Positions 25,436-33,935 of a stretch of 64,000 bases of DNA are shown here, piece after piece. Both the position numbers and the translations under genes were made by a program. Position 1 is the stretch's first letter. Every line of letters starts with the position of its first letter. Below the pieces are notes generated by a model. The model worked only from the letters and a program-made list of their open reading frames with translations. It did no database searches and was not told where the DNA came from. Origin of the DNA: Microterricola viridarii (GTDB lineage: Bacteria > Actinomycetota > Actinomycetes > Actinomycetales > Microbacteriaceae). The stretch spans positions 1,922,001 to 1,986,000 of the forward strand of contig NZ_LT629742.1 of assembly GCF_900104895.1 (NCBI RefSeq). Reading direction: 5' to 3'.

Positions 25436-26272
25436 TCAGGCGTCCCGGCGCTTGAGGGAGAGCGCGGCGCCGACGACGGCCGCGGCGACCCAGGCCAGCA
25501 CGATGAGCAGGTTCTTCAGCACGGCGTCGGGCTCCCCGCCGCCGACGCTGGGGTCGAACAGGCCCATGCCGGCGACGGAGAGCAGGTACGGGATGAGATC
25601 GCTCGCCCACTCGGCCGGGATCATCTGCAGCACGGTCGGCAGCAACAGCAGGATGCCGAGCGCCGCCGCGATGCCGCCTGCGCTGTTGCGCAGGATGGTG
25701 CCGAGGCCGAGCGCGAACAGGGAGATCAGTGCGAGGTAGAGTGCGCCGCCGAGCAGTGGCAGGAACACCTCGGGCTCCGCGAGGCTTGCGGTCACCCCGT
25801 GGGAGGCGAAGACCGCCGAGGCGATGAGGAACGCGCCGACACTGCCGAGCAGGCCGACGACGAAGGTCGACACGAACAGCACGATGGCCTTGGCCGCCAG
25901 GGCGGGCAGGCGCCGCGGCACCGCCGTCAGAGTGGAGCGGATCATGCCGGTGGTGTACTCGCCGCTGATGACGAGCACGCCGAGCACGGCCACGACGAGC
26001 TGGCCGAAGAACACGCCGAAGGTCGAGGCCATGAGCAGCATCCTGAGCTGCTCGTCGGCCGATCCCGATGCGGCCTGGTCGATGTAGTCGGTCATGCTGG
26101 TCGACATGACGAGGGCCATGCCGAGCGAGATCGCGAACACGAGCAGGTAGGACCAGACCGTGGAGCGGAGGCTGCGCAGCTTGATCCACTCCGAGCGGAT
26201 GACGCCGCCGAAACGGAGGCTTCCGCCCACGGTGGACAGAGCGGTTGTCGGGGTGAGGGTGGCGGTGCTCAT
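25436..26272 (-). CDS. ABC-2 type transporter permease
   Basis: 278 residues, about six membrane helices. The N-terminal FGGVIRSEWIKLRSLRSTVWSYLLV block is typical of ABC-2 permeases of actinobacterial exporters, and LVISGEYTTGMIRSTLTAVPRR is their cytoplasmic coupling motif. The ATG at 26272 (protein MSTATLTP) overlaps the ATPase gene by 4 bases; the much longer frame upstream is a shadow of that ATPase. The substrate is unknown; drug or antibiotic export is common for this pair. Confidence 0.85.
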   Translation of the reverse strand: MSTATLTPTTALSTVGGSLRFGGVIRSEWIKLRSLRSTVWSYLLVFAISLGMALVMSTSMTDYIDQAASGSADEQLRMLLMASTFGVFFGQLVVAVLGVLVISGEYTTGMIRSTLTAVPRRLPALAAKAIVLFVSTFVVGLLGSVGAFLIASAVFASHGVTASLAEPEVFLPLLGGALYLALISLFALGLGTILRNSAGGIAAALGILLLLPTVLQMIPAEWASDLIPYLLSVAGMGLFDPSVGGGEPDAVLKNLLIVLAWVAAAVVGAALSLKRRDA

Positions 26273-27180
26273 CGGGTGGCCTCCGTGCGGTATTCGACGG
26301 CATCCTGGGTCAGGGCCATGTAGGCCTCCTCGAGGGAGGCGTTCTGCGGGGTGAGCTCGTGCAGCACGAGGGAGTGGGCGGCGGCGAGCTCGCCGATCTG
26401 CGCGGCGGCGACGCCGGTGACCTGGAGCAGGCCGTTCTCGGAGCGGAGCACCGCGACATCCGGGGCGGAGAGCAGCTCGGCCAGCTGGCTGGCGTGCGGG
26501 GTGCGCACGGTGACGCTGGCGAGCGAGGCCCCGGCGACGATGTCGGCGACGGGCGCATCGGCGATGATCTGGCCGCGGCCGAGGACGATGATGTGGTCGG
26601 CTGTCTGCGCCATCTCGCTCATCAGGTGTGAGGAGAGGAAGACGGTGCGGCCCTCGGCTGCGAGGCTGCGCACCAGCTGGCGCACCCAGAGCACGCCCTC
26701 CGGGTCGAGGCCGTTCACCGGCTCGTCGAGGATGAGGGTGGCGGGGTCGCCGAGCAGCGCGGCGGCGATGCCGAGGCGCTGGCCCATGCCGAGGGAGAAG
26801 CCCCCGACGCGCTTCTTCGCCACGGACTGCAGGCCGGTCAGCTCGATGACCTCTTTCACGCGCTTCGCACCGATGCCGTGCGTCGCGGCCATCGCGAGCA
26901 GGTGGTTCTCGGCGCTGCGGCCGGTGTGCACCGCCTTGGCGTCCAGCAGGGCGCCGACCTCGCGCAGCGGCGCTGCGTGCGCGGCGTACGGCTTGCCGTT
27001 GACGCTCACGCTGCCGGCGCTCGGCCGGTCGAGGCCGACGATCATGCGCATGGTGGTGGACTTGCCGGCGCCGTTCGGGCCGAGGAACCCGGTGACCTGC
27101 CCGGGGCGCACGGTGAAGGAGATGTCGTTGACGGCCGTCTTGGCGCCGTAGCGCTTGCTCAGGCCTTCTGCTGTGATCAT
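26269..27180 (-). CDS. ABC transporter ATPase, DrrA/CcmA type
   Basis: 303 residues. Walker A GPNGAGKST, signature FSLGMGQRLGIAAAL (a variant of LSGGQ common in this class), Walker B TLILDEPVNGLDPEG, H-loop LSSHLM, and a C-terminal regulatory domain of about 90 residues. It energises the ABC-2 permease directly downstream. The N-terminus MITAEGLSKRYGAKTAV is typical, supporting the ATG at 27180. Confidence 0.88.
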   Translation of the reverse strand: MITAEGLSKRYGAKTAVNDISFTVRPGQVTGFLGPNGAGKSTTMRMIVGLDRPSAGSVSVNGKPYAAHAAPLREVGALLDAKAVHTGRSAENHLLAMAATHGIGAKRVKEVIELTGLQSVAKKRVGGFSLGMGQRLGIAAALLGDPATLILDEPVNGLDPEGVLWVRQLVRSLAAEGRTVFLSSHLMSEMAQTADHIIVLGRGQIIADAPVADIVAGASLASVTVRTPHASQLAELLSAPDVAVLRSENGLLQVTGVAAAQIGELAAAHSLVLHELTPQNASLEEAYMALTQDAVEYRTEATR

Positions 27181-27280
27181 GCCTCAACGCTACGAGGCGA
27201 CGGATGCCGGGCACATCGGTCCACGGAATGGTGCCGTGTACTCCCGAGGGATGACATCCGGCGGCGTTGGCTTCGGTCGC

Positions 27281-27312
27281 TGGCGCTCCCTCGAGCCAAC
27301 GAGGGAGCGCCA
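27281..27312 (-). terminator. hairpin, probable terminator of the aminopeptidase operon
   Basis: Perfect 13-base-pair stem (TGGCGCTCCCTCG with CGAGGGAGCGCCA) with a 6-base loop, 12 bases after the stop of the second aminopeptidase. No T tract follows on the minus strand. Confidence 0.6.
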
Positions 27313-27323
27313 ACGGGTGCCGG

Positions 27324-29864
27324 CTAGGCGCGGTCGCGCTCCTGCGCGGCGAGGGCGCGCTCCACGCGGGAGAGCTCCTCCACCACGATGCGGCGGAGCG
27401 CGGGCGGGCCGTCGTTGCCGGCCAGCCAGGCCCGGGAGGCCGCCACCAGCTCCGCGTTGGCCAGCGGTGCAGGGTAGAGCCCGCGGATGATCGCGGCCGC
27501 CATGTTGTAGCTGCGGGTCGACCACACCTCTTGGAGCATCGCGAAGTACGGCTCCAGCTGCGGCGAGAGCAGCTCGCTCGGCCGCGCCCGGCGCCATCCC
27601 AGCGCGTAGGCGCGCACGTAGTCGTTGGACAGGCTGGTGTCGGTGGCGGCCGCCGTCCACGCGGCGAGCTTGCCGGCGGCATCCGGCATCGCGGCCTTCG
27701 CCGTGATCGCCGACTGCCGGCCCTTGGCGGTGTCGTCGGTGGCGAGCACGTCGTCGATGTCCTCGGCCGCGGCCCGGCCGCCGGCCGCGAGCGAGATGAC
27801 GATCTCCCAGCGCAGCTCGGTGTCCACGGCGAGGCCGGGCAGCAGCGCCTCGCCGGCCAACAGCTCGACGAGGACGTCGAGCTGGCCCGGCGCGGAGGCG
27901 ATGGCGATGAAAGCCCGCAGCAGCTGCAGCTGGGCGTCCGAGCCGGCGTCGGCCGACTGGGTGAGCGCCCAGAGGGCGTCCCCGGCCTCCACGACGGTCT
28001 CGGCCCGGTGCTCCGGCGCCACGTACTGGCCGAGCACGAGCTCGAGCAGGCGCAGCGACAGCGCGCGCTGCGCCGACTGCGTCTCCGCTGAGATGTTGCG
28101 CAGAACCAGCTTCACGAAGTCGCGCGGGCTGGCCTCGGCATCTCGCGTGGCGTCCCAGACGGCGCCCCAGATCACGGCGCGGGCCAGGGGGTCGGCGATC
28201 TCGGCGAGACGGTCGATGGCGACCGCGTGCGAGGCGGCGTCCAGCCGGATCTTGGCGTAGGCGAGGTCGTCGTCGTTGAGCAGAACCAGCTCGGGGCGGG
28301 CGAGCCCGACGAGCTCGGCCACCTCGGTGCGGTCGCCGTCGACGTCGAGCTCGACGCGGTGGGCGCGCACCAGCGCGCCGTCGACCGTGTTGTAGAAGCC
28401 GATGGCGAGGCGGTGCGGGCGGATCGTCGGCTGTTCGGATGCCGCGGACTGCAGCACCGCGAAGCCGGTGATCGTGCCGTCCGGCGTCGTCTGGATCTCG
28501 GGCCGCAGCGTGTTCACCCCGGCCGTCTCCAGCCACAGCCTCGACCACTCGGTGAGCTCGCGGCCGCTCGTGACCTCGAGCTCGTCGAGCAGGTCGCGCA
28601 GCGTGGCGTTGCCGCCGGCGTGCTTCTGCAGGTAGGCCGAGATGCCCGCGTAGAAGGCGTCGAGGCCCACCCAGGCGACGAGCTGCTTGATGACGGAGGC
28701 ACCCTTCGAGTAGGTGATGCCGTCGAAGTTCACCTCCACGTCCTCCAGGTCGTTGATCGTGGCGACGATCGGGTGGGTGGAGGGCAGCTGGTCCTGCTCG
28801 TAGGCGTGCGTCTTCTCGGTGGAGGCGAACGTCGCCCAGGAGTCGGCGTACTCGGTGGCGCTGGCGGCCGCGATCGTCGACGTCCAGGTGGCGAAGGACT
28901 CGTTCAGCCAGAGGTCGTTCCACCACTTCATGGTGACGAGGTTGCCGAACCACATGTGCGAGAGCTCGTGCAGCACGACGAGCGCGCGCTGCTCCTTGCG
29001 GGCATCCGGCACCTTGGAGCGGAACAGGTAGCCCTCGTTGAAGGTGACCGCGCCGACGTTCTCCATCGCGCCCCAGTTGTACTCGGGCACGAAGATCTGG
29101 TCGTACTTCTCATACGGGAAGCCCACGCCGTAGCTGGCCTCGTAGTAGGCGAGGCCCTGCCGGGTCTTCTCGAACATCACCTCGGGCTCGACGGCCTCGG
29201 CGAGGGATGCCCGGGCGAAGAGCCCGAGCGGGATGGTGCGGCCGTCGGCGGTCACCGCCTCGCTGTGCCACTCGCTGTACGGGCCGGCGATGAGCGCGGC
29301 GATGTACGTGGAGATGTGCGGGCTGGGCGGGAAGGCCCACTCGGCAGCGTCCCCACGCGGGGACGGGGCCGGCGTCGTCGAGTTGCTGATCACATGCCAG
29401 TCGGCCGGCGCGACGACCGTGAACCGGTAGCTCGCCTTGAGGTCGGGCTGGTCGAAGCAGGCGAACACGCGGTTCGCCTCGGCCACCGCGAACTCCGTGT
29501 ACAGGTAGGGCTTGCCATCCACCGGGTCGGTGAAGCGGTGCAGGCCCTCGCCCGTGTTCGTGTATGCAGAATCTGCTACAACGTGAAGCTCGTTCACGGC
29601 TTGCAGGCCGTCCAGGCGGATGCGGAGGCCGTCGCTGACGGCCGACGGGTCCAGGGCGACGCCGTTCAGCGTCACGCTGTGCACCGCGCGAGTGTTGGCC
29701 TCGATGAAGCTCGAGGAGCCCGGCTCCGCTGTGAAGCGCACCGTGGTCGCACTGCCGAAGAGCTCCTCGCCCCGGGTCAGGTCGATCTCGATCTCGTAGT
29801 TCGGCTCACGGATGACGGCCGCGCGCTCGACGGCCTCGACGCGGGTGAGGTTCGACTCGGCCAC
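27324..29864 (-). CDS. pepN: aminopeptidase N, M1 family (second tandem copy)
   Basis: 846 residues, M1 metallopeptidase. GAMENVGAVTF (about residue 265) binds the substrate amino group, and HELSHMWFG with NESFATW (about residues 298-325) forms the HExxH-x18-E zinc site. The C-terminal ERAP1-like helical domain covers about residues 530-846. It removes N-terminal amino acids from peptides in the cytoplasm. The GTG at 29864 lies two bases after the stop of the first copy, so translation is probably coupled; the longer frame upstream is a shadow. Both copies keep all catalytic residues. Confidence 0.92.
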   Translation of the reverse strand: MAESNLTRVEAVERAAVIREPNYEIEIDLTRGEELFGSATTVRFTAEPGSSSFIEANTRAVHSVTLNGVALDPSAVSDGLRIRLDGLQAVNELHVVADSAYTNTGEGLHRFTDPVDGKPYLYTEFAVAEANRVFACFDQPDLKASYRFTVVAPADWHVISNSTTPAPSPRGDAAEWAFPPSPHISTYIAALIAGPYSEWHSEAVTADGRTIPLGLFARASLAEAVEPEVMFEKTRQGLAYYEASYGVGFPYEKYDQIFVPEYNWGAMENVGAVTFNEGYLFRSKVPDARKEQRALVVLHELSHMWFGNLVTMKWWNDLWLNESFATWTSTIAAASATEYADSWATFASTEKTHAYEQDQLPSTHPIVATINDLEDVEVNFDGITYSKGASVIKQLVAWVGLDAFYAGISAYLQKHAGGNATLRDLLDELEVTSGRELTEWSRLWLETAGVNTLRPEIQTTPDGTITGFAVLQSAASEQPTIRPHRLAIGFYNTVDGALVRAHRVELDVDGDRTEVAELVGLARPELVLLNDDDLAYAKIRLDAASHAVAIDRLAEIADPLARAVIWGAVWDATRDAEASPRDFVKLVLRNISAETQSAQRALSLRLLELVLGQYVAPEHRAETVVEAGDALWALTQSADAGSDAQLQLLRAFIAIASAPGQLDVLVELLAGEALLPGLAVDTELRWEIVISLAAGGRAAAEDIDDVLATDDTAKGRQSAITAKAAMPDAAGKLAAWTAAATDTSLSNDYVRAYALGWRRARPSELLSPQLEPYFAMLQEVWSTRSYNMAAAIIRGLYPAPLANAELVAASRAWLAGNDGPPALRRIVVEELSRVERALAAQERDRA

Positions 29865-29866
29865 GG

Positions 29867-32419
29867 CTAGACCGCCGCCGCTGCGTCGACCGCCTGCGCG
29901 GCGAGGGCCCGCTCGACGCCGGCCAGGTTCTCGCCGACGAGGCGGCGGAGGGCCGGCACATCGGGGTTCGCGTCCAGCCAGGCACGGGTGGCCCCGGCCA
30001 GCTCGGCGCTGGCCAGCGGCGCCGGGTAGAAGTCGACGACGAGGGTCTCGGCGATGGCGTAGGAGCGCTCCTGCCAGAGCGACGCGATCGCCGCGAAGTA
30101 CGGCGCGACGAGAGCCTCCAGCGTGGCGGGGTCGTTCGTGTGCAGCAGTCCGAGGCCGGTGTGGCGCACGATCATGTTCGGCGCGGAGTCGCTCTCGACG
30201 AGGGCGTTGAACGCGGCGAGCTTGGCCGCGGCGGTCGGCACGGTGGCGCGGGCGCGCGCGGCGGCCTGGGCCCCGTTGGCGGTGTTGTCGGCGGCCAGGG
30301 CCGCGTCGATCTCGCCGGCGCCGGCCGCGCCGTTCAGCACGAGGCCCTCCAGCAGCTCCCAGCCGAGGTCGGTGTCGATCTCCAGCCCGGCGAGGGCGAT
30401 GCTGCCGTCCCGCAGCCCGGACAGCGCCTGCACGTGCGCGGGCGTCGAGGCGAGGCTGGCGAAGGCCTTGACGAGCTGGAACTGCAGGTCGCTGCCGGCT
30501 GCGGCATCCTGCGCCAGGCCCCAGAGGGCGTCGCCGACGCTCTCCACGGTCGCGGCGCGCTTCGCCGGGGCCACGTACTGCTTGGCGGCGAGTGCCAGCT
30601 GGCCGAGCACGGTGCGCACCGTGGTCGACTCGGTCTCGGCTCCGATGTTGCCGAGCACGAGGCGCACGAAGTCGCTCGCCGGGCTCTCGCCGTCGCGGGT
30701 GGCGTCCCACACCGAGCCCCAGACCAGCGAGCGGGCCAGGCCGCTCTCGAAGGCGGAGAGGTGCTGCAGGGCGACCGCGTGCGAGTCTGCGTCGAGCCGG
30801 ATCTTCGCGTAGGCGAGGTCGTCGTCGTTCAGCAGCACGAGGTCGGGGCGGGTGAGGCCGACGAGCTCGGCGACCTCGGTGCGCTCCCCGGCGACATCCA
30901 GCTCGACGCGGTGCGTGCGGCGGAGCACCCCGCCGTCGAGCGCGTAGAAGCCAATCGCCAGGCGGTGCGGGCGGATGGTCGGGTAGTCGGCTGCCGCGGA
31001 CTGCAGCACGGCGAAGCCGGTGATGGTGCCGTCATCCGTGGTCTGGATCTCGGGGCGCAGCGTGTTGACGCCGGCCGTCTCCAGCCAGAGCTTCGACCAC
31101 TCGGAGAGGTCGCGGCCGCTGGCCGTCTCCAGCTCGCTGAGCAGGTCGACGAGCTCGGTGTTGCCCCAGGCGTTCTTCTTGAAGTAGGCGGCGACGCCGG
31201 TGAAGAAGGCGTCGATGCCGACCCAGGCGACGAGCTGCTTGAGCACGGAGCCGCCCTTGGCGTAGGTGATGCCGTCGAAGTTGACGAGCACGTCCTCGAG
31301 GTCGTTGATGGTGGCCACGATGGGGTGCGTGGAGGGCAGCTGGTCCTGGCGGTACGCCCAGCTCTTCTCCATGACGGCGAAGGTGGTCCACGCCTCGGTC
31401 CACTCCGTGGCCTCGGCGGTGGCGATGGTCGATGCCCACTCGGCGAACGACTCGTTCAGCCAGAGGTCGTTCCACCACTTCATCGTGACCAGGTCGCCGA
31501 ACCACATGTGGGCCAGCTCGTGCAGGATCGTGACGACGCGGCGCTCCTTGATGGCGTCGGTCACCTTGGAGCGGAACACGTAGCTCTCGGTGAAGGTCAC
31601 CGCGCCGGCGTTCTCCATCGCGCCCGCGTTGAACTCGGGCACGAACATCTGGTCGTACTTCTCGAACGGGTAGGCGTAGTCGAACTTCTCCTCGAAGTAG
31701 GCGAAGCCCTGGCGGGTCTTCTCGAAGATGTAGTCGGCGTCGAGGAACTCAGAGAGCGAGGCGCGGCTGAACACGCCGAGCGGGATGGTGCGGCCGTCGC
31801 GGCTGGTCAGCTCGGAGCGGACGACGCTGTACGGGCCGGCCACGAGGGCGGTGATGTAGCTGGAGATGCGCGGGGTGGGGGCGAACGCCCACGTGGACGC
31901 GCCGCTCCCGGCGTCCGTCGGCTCCGGCGTCGGGGAGTTGCTGATCATCTGCCACGCCGCCGGCGCGGTCACGGTGAAGCGGAAGCTCGCCTTCAGGTCG
32001 GGCTGCTCGAACACCGCGAACATGCGGCGGGAGTCGGGCACCTCGAACTGCGTGTACAGGTAGACCTCGCCGTCGACGGGGTCGACGAAGCGGTGCAGGC
32101 CCTCTCCGGTGTTCGTGTAGAGCGCGTCGGCGACGACGCTCAACACGTTCTCCGCGGCCAGGTCGTCGAGCTGGATCCGGATGCCGTCGCTCACCGCGGC
32201 CGGGTCGAGGGCGACGCCGTTCAGCGTCACCGAGTGCACGTCGGCCGTGATCGCGTCGATGAAGGTCGAGGTGCCGGCCGTCGCGCTGAAGGCGACGGTG
32301 GTCTCGCTGCGGAAGCGCTCCGACCCGGTGGTGAGGTCGAGGGTGACGTCATAGCTCTCGACGCGAATGAGCGCTGCGCGCTCCTGTGCTTCGACGCGGG
32401 TCAGGTTTTCTCCGGGCAA
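29867..32419 (-). CDS. pepN: aminopeptidase N, M1 family (first tandem copy)
   Basis: 850 residues. GAMENAGAVTF (about residue 265) and HELAHMWFGDL with NESFAEW form the M1 active site; the ERAP1-like C-terminal domain is present. The start is a TTG at 32419 (protein LPGENLTRVEAQERAAL): AGGAGG lies 5 bases upstream, inside the longer ATG frame, and the MPGENLTR beginning fits related proteins as I remember them. The second copy follows after 2 bases. The tandem copies share architecture throughout but differ at many positions, so the duplication is not recent. Confidence 0.93.
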   Translation of the reverse strand: MPGENLTRVEAQERAALIRVESYDVTLDLTTGSERFRSETTVAFSATAGTSTFIDAITADVHSVTLNGVALDPAAVSDGIRIQLDDLAAENVLSVVADALYTNTGEGLHRFVDPVDGEVYLYTQFEVPDSRRMFAVFEQPDLKASFRFTVTAPAAWQMISNSPTPEPTDAGSGASTWAFAPTPRISSYITALVAGPYSVVRSELTSRDGRTIPLGVFSRASLSEFLDADYIFEKTRQGFAYFEEKFDYAYPFEKYDQMFVPEFNAGAMENAGAVTFTESYVFRSKVTDAIKERRVVTILHELAHMWFGDLVTMKWWNDLWLNESFAEWASTIATAEATEWTEAWTTFAVMEKSWAYRQDQLPSTHPIVATINDLEDVLVNFDGITYAKGGSVLKQLVAWVGIDAFFTGVAAYFKKNAWGNTELVDLLSELETASGRDLSEWSKLWLETAGVNTLRPEIQTTDDGTITGFAVLQSAAADYPTIRPHRLAIGFYALDGGVLRRTHRVELDVAGERTEVAELVGLTRPDLVLLNDDDLAYAKIRLDADSHAVALQHLSAFESGLARSLVWGSVWDATRDGESPASDFVRLVLGNIGAETESTTVRTVLGQLALAAKQYVAPAKRAATVESVGDALWGLAQDAAAGSDLQFQLVKAFASLASTPAHVQALSGLRDGSIALAGLEIDTDLGWELLEGLVLNGAAGAGEIDAALAADNTANGAQAAARARATVPTAAAKLAAFNALVESDSAPNMIVRHTGLGLLHTNDPATLEALVAPYFAAIASLWQERSYAIAETLVVDFYPAPLASAELAGATRAWLDANPDVPALRRLVGENLAGVERALAAQAVDAAAAV

Positions 32420-32630
32420 CGGTGCCTCCTGTGGCATATCGGGTGAGACGGATCTTTGTCTCGAATGTGGTGGATTGTGTCCAGCAAACAAGCCTAGTAG
32501 CGGGGCGCGCTCGGTGGCCATCAACCGCTTGACGCTGAACGGCGCGCGGCGCACACTGGGCGTGAACGACCGCCTGGCCGCTCGTCCCCACAGCCCAGAT
32601 CAAGACACCACCGTCTGCAAGGGAAGAGTC

Positions 32631-33083
32631 ATGCCCACCATCGAGGAGAGCGTCATCATCGCCCGACCGCCCCAGGAGGTGTTCGACTTCGTCTCCACCC
32701 CAGCCAACACCGCGGTCTGGGATTCCTCCGTCGTCGCGTCAGAGCAACAGGGCGACGGCCCGTTCGCCGAGGGCACCCGCACGCGCGGCACCAGCAAGAT
32801 CATGGGCCGCCGCTTCGACTGGACCGTGGAGGCGACCGAGTACGACCCGCCGAACCGCGTCACGAACACCTCGGTGGAGGGGCCGATGAGCTTCGTCGTC
32901 ACCAGCTCCGTCGAGGCCGTCGACGGCGGCAGCCGCTACACCTACCGCATCGATGCGGCCTCCGGCCTCGGGGGAGTCTTCGGCCGGATGGCCGACCCCT
33001 TCATCCAGCGGGCGCAGGCGCGCACGGTGCGGGCGAACCTGGAAACGCTCGCGGAGCTGCTGGCGGAGCACCCGGCTGGGTAA
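32631..33083 (+). CDS. SRPBCC (START-like) family protein
   Basis: 150 residues with the helix-grip fold of the polyketide cyclase/dehydrase group. The opening EESVIIARPPQEVFDFVSTPANTAVWDSS is the classic start of the family, then NRVTNTSVEGPMSF in the cavity-forming sheet, and a long C-terminal helix (RAQARTVRANLETLAELL). Such proteins bind hydrophobic ligands in a deep pocket; the ligand is unknown. The ATG at 32631 follows GGGAAGAG; an 88-codon longer frame runs through the aminopeptidase start region and is not used. Confidence 0.82.
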   Translation: MPTIEESVIIARPPQEVFDFVSTPANTAVWDSSVVASEQQGDGPFAEGTRTRGTSKIMGRRFDWTVEATEYDPPNRVTNTSVEGPMSFVVTSSVEAVDGGSRYTYRIDAASGLGGVFGRMADPFIQRAQARTVRANLETLAELLAEHPAG

Positions 33084-33094
33084 GGGCGGGCTGC

Positions 33095-33331
33095 TCAGAT
33101 CTCCGCGCGCGGGCGCCGGCGGGGCGGGGCTGGCGGCACCTCTTTCGCGGCGACGACGGCATCCAGCGGCACCGTCTTCAGGCCGTCGCGCGTCTCGATG
33201 ACGCACGCCTCGGCGGTGCGAGAGCGGAGGAAGCCGAGCGCGTCGCTCAGCTTGCAGTTGTCGATGCTGCGGCGCACGACGACGCGGGTTCCGAGCGGCG
33301 CGGTCGTCAAGAAGTGCACCGGATCAGCCAT
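33095..33331 (-). CDS. small protein resembling the SH3-like domain of Rv0428c-type acetyltransferases
   Basis: 78 residues. LGTRVVVRRSIDNCKLSDALGFLRSR and TVPLDAVVAAKEVPPAPPRR match the beta-barrel domain that in mycobacterial Rv0428c-type proteins precedes a GNAT acetyltransferase domain. Here it stands alone, with no acetyltransferase domain or remnant next to it on the minus strand. It ends in a Pro/Arg-rich tail. TAGAGT exactly 6 bases before the ATG suggests a leaderless message. Function unknown. Confidence 0.65.
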   Translation of the reverse strand: MADPVHFLTTAPLGTRVVVRRSIDNCKLSDALGFLRSRTAEACVIETRDGLKTVPLDAVVAAKEVPPAPPRRRPRAEI

Positions 33332-33337
33332 GCTTCC

Positions 33338-33343
33338 ACTCTA
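33338..33343 (-). promoter_or_regulatory. -10 element of a leaderless gene
   Basis: Minus strand TAGAGT with exactly 6 bases to the ATG at 33331, placing the transcription start on the start codon. Confidence 0.5.
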
Positions 33344-33371
33344 CGTGGCCGTCTCGCTGGGCCGCCGTCAC

Positions 33372-33377
33372 TAGGCT
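33372..33377 (+). promoter_or_regulatory. -10 element of a leaderless gene
   Basis: TAGGCT with exactly 6 bases to the ATG at 33384 of the ASCH gene; no ribosome binding site is visible. Confidence 0.5.
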
Positions 33378-33383
33378 GTCGGC

Positions 33384-33800
33384 ATGAGCTTCCCCACCGT
33401 CGACGGCCTCCGCACCATGGAACTCGGCTACCCCGGCCCCTCCCGCACGTTCCTCAACGACTGTGTGCTGAACGGCAGCAAGCGGGCCACCGCCGGCCTG
33501 CTCAGCGAGTACGTCGAGGAGAACGAGCCGTGGGAGCACGTCGGCGAGCGCATGGTGCTGGTCGATGACGACACGCAGCCGCTCGGGCTGATCGAGGTCA
33601 CCCGGGTCGAGGAGACCACCTTCGCCGCCGTGACCTGGGAGTTCGCCGACACCGAGGGCGAGGGCTACGCCGACCTCGCCGAGTGGCGCTCGACGCACCT
33701 CGACTTCTGGGCGCGCGGCGGAGAGACCGTCACCGACGACACCCCGGTGCTCTGCATCTACTTCGACCTGCTCCCCAGCGCCGGCGAGCCCGCTGCGTAG
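33384..33800 (+). CDS. ASCH domain protein
   Basis: 138 residues. ELGYPGPSRTFLNDCVLNGSKRATAGLL starts the fold, GERMVLVDDDTQPLGLIEVTRVEETTFAAV forms the barrel, and FADTEGEGYADLAEWRSTHLDFW is the typical helical segment. ASCH domains are PUA-like RNA-binding folds; some bacterial members act on modified nucleosides. The specific role here is unknown. It appears leaderless. Confidence 0.85.
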   Translation: MSFPTVDGLRTMELGYPGPSRTFLNDCVLNGSKRATAGLLSEYVEENEPWEHVGERMVLVDDDTQPLGLIEVTRVEETTFAAVTWEFADTEGEGYADLAEWRSTHLDFWARGGETVTDDTPVLCIYFDLLPSAGEPAA

Positions 33801-33848
33801 CTGCTGCCGGCATCCGCCCGCCCCGGCGCCCGAGGCGACCGCGCGCTG

Positions 33849-33910
33849 TGCGCCACTTCGGCGGCTTCTGCGCCACACTAACCGGCGCAGATGCCACTCA
33901 ACTGGCGCAG
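33849..33910. repeat. nested TGCGCCA / TGGCGCA repeats
   Basis: Two direct copies of TGCGCCAC (33849 and 33869) are followed by two inverted copies, CGGCGCAG (33883) and TGGCGCAG (33903). They can pair in several combinations. They lie between two convergent genes. Confidence 0.45.
33867..33891. terminator. hairpin between convergent genes
   Basis: Perfect 8-base-pair stem TCTGCGCC/GGCGCAGA with a 9-base loop, between the ASCH gene (plus) and the zinc-ribbon SDR gene (minus). It could serve both as a bidirectional terminator. No T tract. Confidence 0.45.
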
Positions 33911-33935
33911 AGCGGCATCCGCGGCTCGGCAGCAG

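Noticed and set aside
29864-30710. Extended N-terminus for the second aminopeptidase
   Set aside because: The extra 282 codons are the out-of-frame shadow of the first aminopeptidase; the GTG directly after its stop gives the normal family N-terminus.
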